Made by a program: the position numbers and the translations under genes. Positions 45,369 to 53,961 of a DNA stretch of 64,000 nt are shown here, piece after piece. Source of the stretch: Clostridia bacterium (lineage in GTDB: Bacteria > Bacillota > Clostridia > Acetivibrionales > DSM-27016). The stretch's first letter is position 1, and the number at the start of each line of letters is the position of its first letter. Where the stretch lies: positions 124,001-188,000 of the forward strand of contig JAOAIJ010000043.1 of the NCBI GenBank assembly GCA_026414765.1, given 5' to 3'. The notes beneath the pieces were generated by a model. That model did not search any database. It had not been told where the DNA came from and saw nothing but the letters and a program-made list of their open reading frames with translations.

Positions 45369-45517
45369 ATGCGTAAGAGCCTGGAGTTTTATAAATGATG
45401 GTAGCATAAAACCTATGACGGCATAAAATGATATATAATATTATTAAGATATCTGATTTATTGATCCGGCTAATTTTTTTGGGGAAACACTGTATTCAGT
45501 TATTAGGAGTGGTTTCT

Positions 45518-45955
45518 ATGACAAATAATAATGTTAATTTTAAAGAACAGCTTAAAGAAAGAGGATACAAGCTGACGATGCAGAGACAGGCTGTGTTGGA
45601 TGTGATAGTTGAACATGAGGGAGAACATTTGAGCTCTGAAGAAATATATGAGCTTGTCAAGAAAAACCACCCTGAAATAGGGCTTGCAACTGTGTATAGG
45701 ACGCTACTGCTGCTTGACAGAATGGAGCTGGTATATAAGTTGGATTTAGATGATGGCTGCAGCAGGTACGAGTTGAATCGCCACAAGGAAGATCACAGGC
45801 ATCATCATCTGATCTGTACTAAGTGCGGCTTGGTGGCAGAAGCGCAGGAAGATCTGCTTGAATTACTTGAAGAGCAAATATTGAAAAAGAACGGGTTTAT
45901 AGTAAAAGACCATAGAGTAAAATTTTATGGATATTGTAAAAACTGTTTAGACTAA
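45518..45955 (+). CDS. Fur family metal-responsive transcriptional regulator
   Basis: 145 aa from ATG 45518 behind TTAGGAGTGG; an upstream ATG at 45428 lacks a site. The N-terminal winged helix (KERGYKLTMQRQAVLDVI, ATVYRTLLLLDR) binds DNA. The metal region has HRHHHLICTKCG and a C-terminal YCKNC, giving a structural Zn(Cys)4 site and a regulatory His-rich site. Fur, PerR and Zur cannot be separated with certainty; the HRHHHLIC pattern favours Fur or Zur. Confidence 0.9.
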   Translation: MTNNNVNFKEQLKERGYKLTMQRQAVLDVIVEHEGEHLSSEEIYELVKKNHPEIGLATVYRTLLLLDRMELVYKLDLDDGCSRYELNRHKEDHRHHHLICTKCGLVAEAQEDLLELLEEQILKKNGFIVKDHRVKFYGYCKNCLD

Positions 45956-46019
45956 AAACATTGCATTATTATGGAATCTCTGATATAATTCCTATATTAT
46001 TAATACTAATTTAGCAAAC

Positions 46020-46048
46020 AAAGCTGGTTTGATAAAGCCGGCTTTTTA
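46020..46048 (+). terminator. Terminator of the fur-family gene
   Basis: AAGCTGG (46021-46027) and CCGGCTT (46038-46044) with one wobble pair, followed by TTTATG. Confidence 0.75.
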
Positions 46049-46153
46049 TGCGTAAAAATATGTTTCCTAGTGTTATTAGCAACAGCTTGATTCGGATATG
46101 GACAACCAAAACATTGGAGTTAATATACTAAACCAGGATGAGGTAGCATAAAC

Positions 46154-47011
46154 ATGATAGGTGGTTACAAGGTAGTTGACGGACACGTACATACTTTCCC
46201 TACAGAGGAAGTTGCAGGCAAGATTATCGAATCATTCAATAAAGCATACAGTATAGAATTTGAAAACCCGGGTACAGGCAGCATATCCGATGTATTGAAA
46301 AATATGAATAAAACAGGTATAGATTATACTGTAATGGCAAATTTCTCTCCTGCTAAAATTCTACATAATAATAATCTATGGACAATCAGTGTTTCAGAAG
46401 AAAACAAGTCACTTATTCCTTTAGTCAGCTTTCACCCTGATTTGGAAGGAAAGCTTGGGGTATTGCTTGAAAGCTATATAAAAAAAGGTGCAAAGGGAAT
46501 AAAAATTCATCCTATGGCACAAGGGTTTGAACCAATCCACAAGAGGATGGATGAAGTATATGAAGCTTGCCGGGAAACTTCCTTTCCCATTGTATTTCAT
46601 TGTGGAAGAGTGTCAAACGCAAGGCTAAATGAGTATGCGGATCTTGACATGATACTGCCGGTAATAGAAAAATATCCGGAAGTTCCGTTCATTCTTACAC
46701 ATATGGTAGATGGCAACATCGAACATGTGCTGATGCTGGCTGAAAACTATAAAAATGTTTATTTTGATACATCAATTGTAATTACAGGATACCCTTCAAT
46801 TGCTGCTGTAAATGAGCCAAGCTGGCTTGATGATGGTGCTGTAGTTGATATAATAAACAGAATTGGAGCGGAAAGAATTCTGTTTGGTTCCGATTATCCA
46901 TGGGGAAGTCCGAACCATGATATAGACAGATTTCTGAAAATGAATCTGACAGGATATCAAAAGGAACTTATTCTAGGAGTTAATTCTATGAAAGTGTTTA
47001 ATATAGTTTGA
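46154..47011 (+). CDS. Amidohydrolase family TIM-barrel protein
   Basis: 285 aa from ATG 46154. The metal ligand motif HVH lies at residues 10-12 (VVDGHVHTF), IKIHPMAQGF and VFHCGRVSN give later His ligands, FILTHMVDGN follows, and the Asp is in LFGSDYPWGS. It is a decarboxylase-like member of the amidohydrolase superfamily (the ACMSD/metal-dependent hydrolase group). Substrate unknown. It stands alone between fur and ldh. Confidence 0.8.
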   Translation: MIGGYKVVDGHVHTFPTEEVAGKIIESFNKAYSIEFENPGTGSISDVLKNMNKTGIDYTVMANFSPAKILHNNNLWTISVSEENKSLIPLVSFHPDLEGKLGVLLESYIKKGAKGIKIHPMAQGFEPIHKRMDEVYEACRETSFPIVFHCGRVSNARLNEYADLDMILPVIEKYPEVPFILTHMVDGNIEHVLMLAENYKNVYFDTSIVITGYPSIAAVNEPSWLDDGAVVDIINRIGAERILFGSDYPWGSPNHDIDRFLKMNLTGYQKELILGVNSMKVFNIV

Positions 47012-47420
47012 ATAAAAGTCTATACACATAATGGTATTTGATAAATAAGTACAAGTATTTTCTGGGTTTTGCTGATTATATGGAACTTCCATTTGAAAAA
47101 GCCTGCAATATATATTTGACTGCATATCTTCACAACGGGGTGAAGCTATAAATGCTTATAGTACTTTGTTGTGTCTTATATAAAACTTTCTGATAAAATA
47201 TTCACAAAAAAATGTTTTTTTATATGTACAAAACAAAATCTATTTGCTATAATACAGTTTAAAATGCAAAATGAGATGGTAGAAATTATATGGGGTTTTA
47301 TTATTATTCATCTTGTCTTTTCACGGGTTGAATAGTTAAAATTTCATTTAAATTATGAAATCGTGTTTATCGCGGTTTTCATTTATATTAATATATTTAC
47401 AGTTAAAGGGAGAGAAATGT
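47012..47420. other. Upstream region of ldh
   Basis: It holds a short hairpin CTTCAC-6-GTGAAG (47128-47145), a TATAAT -10-like hexamer at 47248-47253, and the inverted repeat ATTTCAT-7-ATGAAAT (47341-47361) about 60 bp before the ldh start, a possible operator. A typical Rex site (TTGTTAA-N4-TTAACAA) is not present. No gene is seen. Confidence 0.5.
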
Positions 47421-48347
47421 ATGGGAACAGCAAAATCAAAAGGGAAAGTAGTCATAATTGGAGCTGGTTTTGTAGGAGCTACAGCAGCATATTCACTTAC
47501 AATGAGCGGTCTTTGCTCAGAGCTTGTACTTGTAGATGTGTTTAAGGAAAAAGCTATGGGTGAAGCTATGGACTTAAATCACGGTTTGTGCTTTATGGGA
47601 CAGATGTCTATAACAGCAGGGGACTATAGTGATGTAAAAGATGCTGATATAATAATCATAACTGCTGGTGCTGCCCGTAAACCGGGGGAAACAAGACTGG
47701 ATCTTGCCAAAAAGAATGTGTCTATAATAAAGGATATGGTACCGAAAATCATGGAACACTACAATGGCGGAGTTATACTTGTAGTATCAAATCCGGTAGA
47801 TGTATTGACCTACATGGTGCAGAAATTATCTGGACTTCCTGTCGGAAAGGTAATAGGATCAGGTACAGTGCTTGACAGCGCGAGGTTCCGTTATCAGATC
47901 AGTACACATACAGGCGTAGATGTAAAGAATATACACGGTTATATCATCGGCGAGCACGGAGACAGTGAAGTACCTGCATGGAGCGTAACTCATATAGCAG
48001 GCAGAAGAATGGCGGACGATAATACAATAAACAAAGAACAGATATTCCAGGAAGTAAGGGATGCAGGCGCAAATATTATAAAATACAAGGGTGCTACATA
48101 CTATGGTATAGCAACTTCCATCACAAGAATATGTGAAGCTATACTAAAGGATCAGAATTCGATATTAACGGTGGGAAGTGTAATAGACGGTCATTATGGA
48201 ATAAACGATGTGGCTCTCAGCGTACCTTCAGTAGTAAATAGAGAAGGAATCGCAAAACTATATGATGTAAACCTGAGTGATGAAGATCTTACAGGACTTC
48301 AGAAATCGGCAGCAAAGATAAAGGAAGTACTTGATCAGGTTAAGTAG
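47421..48347 (+). CDS. ldh: L-lactate dehydrogenase
   Basis: 308 aa from ATG 47421 behind AAAGGGAGAG. The NAD-binding GAGFVGATAAYSL is at the N-terminus, the substrate loop and catalytic His are in IIGEHGDSEVP, and the active-site Arg segment SARFRYQI is present. It reduces pyruvate to lactate with NADH, a fermentation step. The N-terminal Ala-rich stretch and lengths match clostridial enzymes; malate dehydrogenase is less likely given the loop residues GAARKPGETR (Gln is missing at the LDH specificity position in the segment I can see, so the substrate deserves a check). Confidence 0.88.
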   Translation: MGTAKSKGKVVIIGAGFVGATAAYSLTMSGLCSELVLVDVFKEKAMGEAMDLNHGLCFMGQMSITAGDYSDVKDADIIIITAGAARKPGETRLDLAKKNVSIIKDMVPKIMEHYNGGVILVVSNPVDVLTYMVQKLSGLPVGKVIGSGTVLDSARFRYQISTHTGVDVKNIHGYIIGEHGDSEVPAWSVTHIAGRRMADDNTINKEQIFQEVRDAGANIIKYKGATYYGIATSITRICEAILKDQNSILTVGSVIDGHYGINDVALSVPSVVNREGIAKLYDVNLSDEDLTGLQKSAAKIKEVLDQVK

Positions 48348-48373
48348 TATGCAACTAAAGTTTTAATTCTTCT

Positions 48374-48406
48374 AAAAAAGACCATACCAATTATGGTCTT
48401 TTTTTG
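48374..48406 (+). terminator. Terminator of ldh
   Basis: AAAAGACCATA and TATGGTCTTTT form an 11-bp stem, with T7 following. Confidence 0.9.
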
Positions 48407-48442
48407 TATAATAATAGTATTAAGAATATTGGAGTGATTTTA

Positions 48443-49048
48443 ATGTTTATTGTAGGACTAAATGGAAGCCCTAATAAAAATGGTAACACTAAATACTTAT
48501 TAAATAAAGTAATGAATAAGGTTTCAGCTCTGGGTGCTGAAACAGAAATTTTGGATGTAAATGAACTATTGGGAACTGCAAAACACGGTTTTTGCATGGC
48601 GTGCAGCAATCCTTGCTCGGGTGTATGCTATAAGGGAACAAAACTTGATGAAGCATTCGAGCTGTTAAAACAAGCTGATGGGATTATACTCGGCAGTCCT
48701 GTATATTTTGGAAGTGTTTCCGGACAGCTTAAAGCTTTTTTTGACAAGACTAGGGGATTAAGAGGGCAGAAGGCTTTTTACAACAAAATAGCTGCAGGGG
48801 TTACAGTAGCAACGTCAAAATATGGCGGACAGGAAACAACTATGAAAGCATTGCATGATATAATGCTGGTTCATGGTATGATAGTGGTAGCAGACGGATT
48901 TGGAGAGGATGATTGCGGACACCACGGAGTCTGTGCTCACAGACCGGCAGAAAATGACGAGTTTGCTGTGAAGCGTGCGGAAATCCTTGCAAAGAGAATG
49001 GTTGAGGTATGCGGAGCAACAATGAATTTAAGGAAAAAAGAGGGCTAG
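48443..49048 (+). CDS. NADPH-dependent FMN reductase-like flavoprotein
   Basis: 201 aa from ATG 48443 behind TTGGAGTG. A flavodoxin-like fold with GLNGSPNKNGNT binding the FMN phosphate and GSPVYFGSVSGQLKAFFDKT near residue 90. Four cysteines in CMACSNPCSGVC resemble the compact cluster ligands of iron-sulfur flavoproteins, so a [4Fe-4S] cluster is possible. The electron partner is unknown. It lies directly after the ldh terminator. Confidence 0.83.
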   Translation: MFIVGLNGSPNKNGNTKYLLNKVMNKVSALGAETEILDVNELLGTAKHGFCMACSNPCSGVCYKGTKLDEAFELLKQADGIILGSPVYFGSVSGQLKAFFDKTRGLRGQKAFYNKIAAGVTVATSKYGGQETTMKALHDIMLVHGMIVVADGFGEDDCGHHGVCAHRPAENDEFAVKRAEILAKRMVEVCGATMNLRKKEG

Positions 49049-49142
49049 ATTACTACTTATTTTTGTTTTATTATGTTAGAATAGGTTGAAGGATTATTGC
49101 TAAAATAAAGGTAATAACAAAAACTATAACAGTAGTTTATAA

Positions 49143-49235
49143 TTAACGTGTTGCGCTAGTTTGTTTTTTACTGGGAATTGATACTGTGAGTATATATTAT
49201 GACAGTAAATTTATCAAACTCGCACAACATGTTAA
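49143..49235. repeat. 21-bp inverted repeats flanking a promoter-like core
   Basis: The arm 49143-49163 (TTAACGTGTTGCGCTAGTTTG) reads as the reverse complement of 49215-49235 with 18 of 21 positions matching. The 51-bp core contains TTTACT and TATATT with 18 bp between, plus an inner ACTGT/ACAGT repeat. The right arm ends 20 bp before the tcdA start. Confidence 0.6.
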
Positions 49236-49254
49236 CTGATACGGAGATGAAAAT

Positions 49255-50028
49255 ATGCTGCATGAATTCTCAAGGACTGAACTTATAATAGGGGCAGAAG
49301 CACTGGAAAAATTGGCGAAAAGCAAGGTTGCAGTATTTGGTGTAGGCGGCGTTGGTAGTTTTACAATAGAGGGGCTGGTACGGGCAGGTATTGGAAAACT
49401 TGTACTTATTGATGATGATTGTGTTTGCCTTACAAACTTGAACAGACAGCTTCATGCAACAAGAAAGACGATAGGAAAACCAAAAGTTGACGTAATGAAG
49501 GAAAGAATTCTTGATATCAATCCAAAGATAGAAGTAACTACATTTCAGAAATTCTACCTTCCAGAGACAGAAGATGAATTGATACAGGATGATTATGATT
49601 ATATTGTTGACGCAATAGATACAGTAACCGGAAAAATTGGTCTTGTTATGAAAGCAGGAGAAAAGGGTATACCTATAATAAGCTGCATGGGTACTGGTAA
49701 CAAACTCGATCCTACCAGGCTTGAGGTGGCTGATCTTTTCGAAACATCAATTTGCCCGTTGGCTAAGGTGATGCGTAAAGAGTTGAGACAGAGAGGCGTA
49801 ACATCACTTAAAGTGGTTTATTCGAAGGAAGAACCCATAAAACCGATAGAAACAGAAACTTCAAGCTGTGCTGTCGGATGTGTATGTCCTAAGGGGACAA
49901 CAAGAAAGTGTACTGTCAGGCATCAGGTCCCGGGAAGTATATCTTTTGTGCCGTCAGTAGCAGGATTGATTATTGCAGGAGAAATAGTAAAAGACTTAAT
50001 TAGGAAAGATGGCAGGCAGGAGAGGTAA
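49255..50028 (+). CDS. tcdA: tRNA threonylcarbamoyladenosine dehydratase
   Basis: 257 aa E1-like enzyme that cyclises t6A37 in tRNA to ct6A. The ATP-binding GVGGVGSFTIEGLVRAG at residues 28-44, the adenylation Asp-Arg segment TNLNRQLHATRKTIGKPK and a Cys-rich region SCAVGCVCPKG with later C are seen. It is distinguished from ThiF (at 14.6 kb) by length and the C-terminal Cys motif. AGATGAAA lies before ATG 49255. The next gene starts 6 bp after its stop. Confidence 0.88.
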   Translation: MLHEFSRTELIIGAEALEKLAKSKVAVFGVGGVGSFTIEGLVRAGIGKLVLIDDDCVCLTNLNRQLHATRKTIGKPKVDVMKERILDINPKIEVTTFQKFYLPETEDELIQDDYDYIVDAIDTVTGKIGLVMKAGEKGIPIISCMGTGNKLDPTRLEVADLFETSICPLAKVMRKELRQRGVTSLKVVYSKEEPIKPIETETSSCAVGCVCPKGTTRKCTVRHQVPGSISFVPSVAGLIIAGEIVKDLIRKDGRQER

Positions 50029-50033
50029 AAATC

Positions 50034-50702
50034 ATGTTTGATAATCGTATCAGTATTTTTACAGGACATTTTGGCAGCGGCAAGACAGAGGTTGCCGTAA
50101 ATTACGCTGTTAAGCTGGCTCAAATGAAAAAGAAGACGGCAATAGTAGATTTTGATATTGTCAATCCCTACTTTAGAACTGCAGATGTGAAAAGCTTTTT
50201 GGAACAAAAAGATATATATGTGATAACTCCTCTGTATGCAAATACAAATGTAGACGTACCTGCCCTACCGGGTGATATTAACGCCATATTTGAAAAAAAA
50301 GAATACAGTGTAGTTTTTGATGTTGGCGGGGATGACTTGGGAGCAAGGGTGTTAGCCAGATATAATAAGGAAATAGTTGAAGACGACTATGAGATGTTCT
50401 TTGTTATAAATGTGAAGCGCCCTATGACAGATACACCTGACAGGATAGAAGAAATGATAGATAGTATTGAGTACAGCTCAAAACTTAAGGTAACCAAGCT
50501 TGTTAACAATACAAACCTGCTTCAGTATACCAGGGAGAAGGATATTTTAGAAGGAATGGAACTTATCAGGGAAGTATCTGCAAAGCTAAAAATACCAATC
50601 GGCTTTTCTAGCTTTATTACTGATAAACCTGAAAAATTAGAGAAAGAAATCGGAACTGAAGTGCTCGGTATGGATAAACTGATAAAACTGCCGTGGGATT
50701 AA
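50034..50702 (+). CDS. P-loop ATPase of unknown function
   Basis: 222 aa with a Walker A GHFGSGKTE (residues 11-19), a switch-like FDIVNPYFRT and VVFDVGGDDLGARVL for the Walker B region. This is a SIMIBI-class NTPase related to ArsA/MinD-like proteins, typically found in clostridia next to 2-oxoacid oxidoreductases. It starts 6 bp after tcdA, behind AGGAGAG, and precedes the ferredoxin subunit. The C-terminal half has no membrane helix. The role is not established; a maturation or assembly role is a guess. Confidence 0.7.
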   Translation: MFDNRISIFTGHFGSGKTEVAVNYAVKLAQMKKKTAIVDFDIVNPYFRTADVKSFLEQKDIYVITPLYANTNVDVPALPGDINAIFEKKEYSVVFDVGGDDLGARVLARYNKEIVEDDYEMFFVINVKRPMTDTPDRIEEMIDSIEYSSKLKVTKLVNNTNLLQYTREKDILEGMELIREVSAKLKIPIGFSSFITDKPEKLEKEIGTEVLGMDKLIKLPWD

Positions 50703-50880
50703 GCTGACGTATTGTACCATTTGAGTCTCTATATCTGACATAGGATAGTAAAGAATAAGAAACTTTTTGCAGAATTCATCAATGAACTTGAAAATAAGGA
50801 TAAAGAGATTTATAATAAACGGAGTGGATTCTGAATAATGGATAGTAAGTAATTATATAAGTATAGAAGTGAGGGGTATT

Positions 50881-51093
50881 ATGGCTAAGGTTACCTTTAA
50901 TGAAGAAAGATGTAAAGGGTGCAGATTGTGTGTTACTGTATGTCCAAAAAAGATAGTCGTCATGAGAACGGACAAGCTTAATCTTAAAGGATTTCATCCG
51001 GCAGGGGTTGATGATATGGAAAAATGCATAGGATGCGCTTTTTGTGCTACTATCTGCCCTGACTGCGTAATAGAAGTAGAAAAGGGGGACTAA
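50881..51093 (+). CDS. 2-oxoacid:ferredoxin oxidoreductase, ferredoxin (delta) subunit
   Basis: 70 aa from ATG 50881 behind AGTGAGGGG. Two [4Fe-4S] motifs, CKGCRLCVTVCP and CIGCAFCATICP, are spaced as in a bacterial 8Fe ferredoxin. It passes electrons from the catalytic subunits to free ferredoxin. It is 4 bp ahead of the alpha subunit gene. The four-gene order is delta, alpha, beta, gamma, as in VOR/KOR-type enzymes. Confidence 0.92.
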   Translation: MAKVTFNEERCKGCRLCVTVCPKKIVVMRTDKLNLKGFHPAGVDDMEKCIGCAFCATICPDCVIEVEKGD

Positions 51094-51097
51094 AATA

Positions 51098-52165
51098 ATG
51101 GGAGAAAAATTATTAATGAAGGGTAATGAGGTAATAGCTGAAGCTGCATTAAGAGCTGGCTGCAGACATTACTTCGGGTATCCGATAACACCTCAGACCG
51201 AAATAGCGCATTATATGGCAAAAAAAATGCAGGAAGTAAACGGTACATTTGTACAGGCTGAGAGTGAAGTTGCTGCCATAAATATGGTTTACGGTGCAGC
51301 TGGTGCCGGCGCAAGAGTACTGACTTCATCTTCAAGCCCGGGAATAAGCTTGAAACAGGAAGGACTCTCATATATATCCTGTGCCGAATTGCCTGCTGTT
51401 GTTGTGAATATAGTAAGGTGCGGCCCCGGACTTGGAGGTATTCTTCCTGCACAGTGTGATTACTTCCAGACAGTAAAAGGCGGTGGTCACGGAGATTACA
51501 AGATAGTTACCCTTGCACCATGCAGCGTACAGGAACTGTACGAATTGACTACCGATGCTTTTAATATTTCTGATAAATACAGAGTTGTGACCATGATAAT
51601 GGGTGACGGGATTCTGGGACAGATGATGGAAGCTGTGGAGTTCAGAGATAAGGAAGATATTGAAGATACAGATAAGAGTTGGGCTGTAACAGGCACCAAG
51701 ATGGAAAGAGAAAATAACGTTGTGACATCTATATATATTAAACCTGAAATGCTTGAAAAGCATAATCAAAAGCTTCAGGCAAAATATGAGCTGATCGCAC
51801 GTAATGAGACAAGAGTAGAAGAGTATAACTGCGAAGGTGCAGATGTAATCGTTACTGCTTTTGGAACAGTTGCCAGAATAGTGAAGAATGTAATAAAAAC
51901 AGCAGCTGAAGAAGGGATAAAAGTAGGCTTGATCAGACCTATAAGCTTGTGGCCTTTTCCGACAAGTACGTTTGAAAAATACGCAGAAGTACCTAAGGCA
52001 TTTCTGAGTGTAGAAATGAATGCAGGACAGATGGTGGAAGATGTAAGACTTTCTGTAAATGGGAAAAGACCTGTATACTTCCATGGTAGAATGGGTGGAA
52101 TGGTTCCTACACAGAAGGAAATATTGGATAAGATAAAACAAATACTGACAGGTGACAATATATAG
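51098..52165 (+). CDS. 2-oxoacid:ferredoxin oxidoreductase alpha subunit
   Basis: 355 aa. HYFGYPITPQTEIAHYM at the N-terminus is the alpha-subunit pattern that contacts the TPP pyrimidine, followed by EAESEVAAINMVYGAAGAG-like segment (here QAESEVAAINMVYG) and SSSPGISLKQEGLSY; the C-terminal domain ends with RPISLWPFP and QMVEDVRLS. The enzyme oxidatively decarboxylates a branched-chain or 2-oxoglutarate-type acid to acyl-CoA. The exact substrate cannot be told. Database names would be VorB or KorA. Confidence 0.92.
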   Translation: MGEKLLMKGNEVIAEAALRAGCRHYFGYPITPQTEIAHYMAKKMQEVNGTFVQAESEVAAINMVYGAAGAGARVLTSSSSPGISLKQEGLSYISCAELPAVVVNIVRCGPGLGGILPAQCDYFQTVKGGGHGDYKIVTLAPCSVQELYELTTDAFNISDKYRVVTMIMGDGILGQMMEAVEFRDKEDIEDTDKSWAVTGTKMERENNVVTSIYIKPEMLEKHNQKLQAKYELIARNETRVEEYNCEGADVIVTAFGTVARIVKNVIKTAAEEGIKVGLIRPISLWPFPTSTFEKYAEVPKAFLSVEMNAGQMVEDVRLSVNGKRPVYFHGRMGGMVPTQKEILDKIKQILTGDNI

Positions 52166-52227
52166 GAAAATACCGTTTGGTTGTCAATTGCAGAATGTCA
52201 ATTGCTTTTAAGAATGGGGGATTTGAA

Positions 52228-52974
52228 ATGGCTGTTGTATTTAAGAAACCACATGCATTGAAAGACCTTTCAATGCATTACTGTCCGGGTTGTACACATG
52301 GTATAATTCATAGGCTGATTGCTGAAGTTATAGATGAACTTGGGATAGAAGGAAAGACTATAGGTGTATCTCCTGTAGGATGTACTTATAATAATTATGA
52401 ATACTTTAACTGCGATATGGTACAGGCTGCGCATGGAAGGGCTCCAGCTGTGGCTACAGGACTGAAAAGGGTTCATCCTGAAAACGCTGTCTTTACTTAT
52501 CAGGGAGATGGTGACCTTGCAGCTATAGGTACTGCTGAAATAGTACATGCCGCTGCCAGGGGAGAAAACATTACAACCATATTTGTCAATAATGCCATAT
52601 ATGGTATGACTGGAGGCCAAATGGCTCCTACAACTCTGGTGAATCAGGTTACAACGACTTCTCCTTACGGAAGGAAGCCTGAAATAAATGGTTTCCCAAT
52701 CAATGTATGTAACTTGATATCAACCCTGGAAGGTGCTGTTTTTGTTGAGAGAGCATCTATGCATGACATAAAAAATATCAATAATGCAAAAAAGGCTATT
52801 AAGAAGGCATTTCAAGTGCAAATGGCCAAGAAGGGATTCTCAATAGTTGAAATACTGTCTACATGTCCTACAAACTGGGGTATGGCTCCTGAAAATGCAC
52901 TCAAATGGATACAGGACAAAATGCTTCCGGTATATCCGCTTGGAAATTTTAAAGGAAAAGACATAGAAGTATAA
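52228..52974 (+). CDS. 2-oxoacid:ferredoxin oxidoreductase beta subunit (TPP-binding)
   Basis: 248 aa from ATG 52228 behind GGGGGATTTG; the upstream GTG would give an unrelated tail. The TPP-Mg motif GDGDLAAIGTAEI to FVNNAIYGMTGG (GDG...NN) is intact, and HYCPGCTHGIIHR near the N-terminus has the Cys pair that may bind the proximal cluster. It contacts the alpha and gamma subunits. TPP supply links it to the thiamine operon at 12-17 kb. Confidence 0.92.
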   Translation: MAVVFKKPHALKDLSMHYCPGCTHGIIHRLIAEVIDELGIEGKTIGVSPVGCTYNNYEYFNCDMVQAAHGRAPAVATGLKRVHPENAVFTYQGDGDLAAIGTAEIVHAAARGENITTIFVNNAIYGMTGGQMAPTTLVNQVTTTSPYGRKPEINGFPINVCNLISTLEGAVFVERASMHDIKNINNAKKAIKKAFQVQMAKKGFSIVEILSTCPTNWGMAPENALKWIQDKMLPVYPLGNFKGKDIEV

Positions 52975-52991
52975 TTTGGGGGTATTTTGAA

Positions 52992-53528
52992 ATGAGTAAT
53001 ACACAAGATATTATAATCGCCGGTTTTGGTGGTCAAGGTATACTTTCAGCTGGAAGGTTACTTGCTTATGCAGGTATGCTGGAAGGAAAACATGTATCAT
53101 GGCTTCCTTCATATGGCCCCGAAATGAGGGGTGGAACTGCAAATTGCCATGTAGTAATTTCGGATGAGCCAGTAGGTTCACCTATATTGAACAGTGCAAC
53201 TACCTTGGTTGTAATGAACGGACCTTCATTGGACAAGTTTGAAAGTATGGTAGACAGTGGAGGAGTAATAATTACCGATAGCTCCCTTGTAGACAGAAAA
53301 GTTAAAAGGACGGATATAGATGTGTTTGAAATCCCTGCTACGATGATGGCATCAGATATGGGAAATCTGACATATGCGAATATAATCCTTTTGGGAAAAC
53401 TTATAGCAAAGACCGGTATCATAAAAAAAGAAAATTTTGAGGAAGCACTTAAGAAAGTTCTTCCCAAAAAATACCATGATTTAATACCGGAAGAAATGAA
53501 AGCATTGGATTTAGGTATGAATTTCTGA
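52992..53528 (+). CDS. 2-oxoacid:ferredoxin oxidoreductase gamma subunit
   Basis: 178 aa. IIAGFGGQGILSAGRLLAYAG at the N-terminus and SWLPSYGPEMRGGTANCHVV are diagnostic of the gamma subunit, which shapes the CoA-binding site. It begins 17 bp after the beta stop, completing the delta-alpha-beta-gamma set. A terminator follows at 53591. Confidence 0.93.
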   Translation: MSNTQDIIIAGFGGQGILSAGRLLAYAGMLEGKHVSWLPSYGPEMRGGTANCHVVISDEPVGSPILNSATTLVVMNGPSLDKFESMVDSGGVIITDSSLVDRKVKRTDIDVFEIPATMMASDMGNLTYANIILLGKLIAKTGIIKKENFEEALKKVLPKKYHDLIPEEMKALDLGMNF

Positions 53529-53590
53529 TGGAACATAGGAAATAGGCCTTATTTAGGTTGCAGCATAAATTCAGCGAAGTTTTCATTAGT

Positions 53591-53625
53591 AAGGATGATT
53601 CAATATGAATCATCCTTTTATATTT
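53591..53625 (+). terminator. Terminator of the oxidoreductase operon
   Basis: AAGGATGATTCA and TGAATCATCCTT form a perfect 12-bp stem around ATA, followed by TTATATTT. Confidence 0.88.
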
Positions 53626-53722
53626 AAAGATGCCAAAAAAATTTTCAATATATTTTTAGTAAATAGTTGTATATTGTAGAACAAAACTTTATATAGTAAC
53701 TATTGTAATATATGGCAATATC

Positions 53723-53757
53723 TGCGGACTCTTTTGGGGTTCGCTTTTATTTATTTT
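53723..53757 (+). terminator. Second terminator-like hairpin
   Basis: GCGGAC pairs with GTTCGC (one G-T pair) around about 10 bases, followed by TTTTATTTATTT. The rest of 53529-54115 contains the promoter and inverted repeats listed below and no gene. Confidence 0.45.
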
Positions 53758-53833
53758 GGAGTAAATCTTTAGCTTATACAGAAAAAAATAAAAAGAAGGT
53801 ATTATACGACGCTGAAATGTATAATATCAAACT

Positions 53834-53864
53834 ATTTCCCAGCAAAAATCAAAAAATGGGAAAT
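53834..53864. repeat. Inverted repeat upstream of the lipid cassette promoter
   Basis: ATTTCCCA (53834-53841) and TGGGAAAT (53857-53864) with a 15-bp spacer end 14 bp before the -35 box. The place suits an activator or repressor site. Confidence 0.55.
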
Positions 53865-53878
53865 AATAGCAAGAATAG

Positions 53879-53907
53879 TTGACAAACTTAGACAAATTTA
53901 GTATACT
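53879..53907 (+). promoter_or_regulatory. Sigma-A promoter of the lipid cassette
   Basis: TTGACA (53879-53884) and TATACT (53902-53907) with a 17-bp spacer that holds two near-identical decamers GACAAACTTA and GACAAATTTA. It is the strongest promoter match in the region and reads into the acyltransferase gene about 210 bp downstream. Confidence 0.85.
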
Positions 53908-53940
53908 AACCAAGGGAATATATGTAAAATATGTTAATAA

Positions 53941-53961
53941 AACAAATATCAGATATTTGTT
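53941..53961. promoter_or_regulatory. Palindromic operator candidate
   Basis: AACAAATATC-A-GATATTTGTT is a perfect 10-1-10 palindrome 33 bp after the -10 box, where a repressor would block early transcription. No matching regulator gene lies in the window. Confidence 0.6.

Noticed and set aside
51368-52141. 257-aa minus-strand frame across the oxidoreductase alpha gene
   Set aside because: The sequence is rich in Tyr, Phe, Cys and His with no family likeness, as expected for an antisense frame of a real gene.
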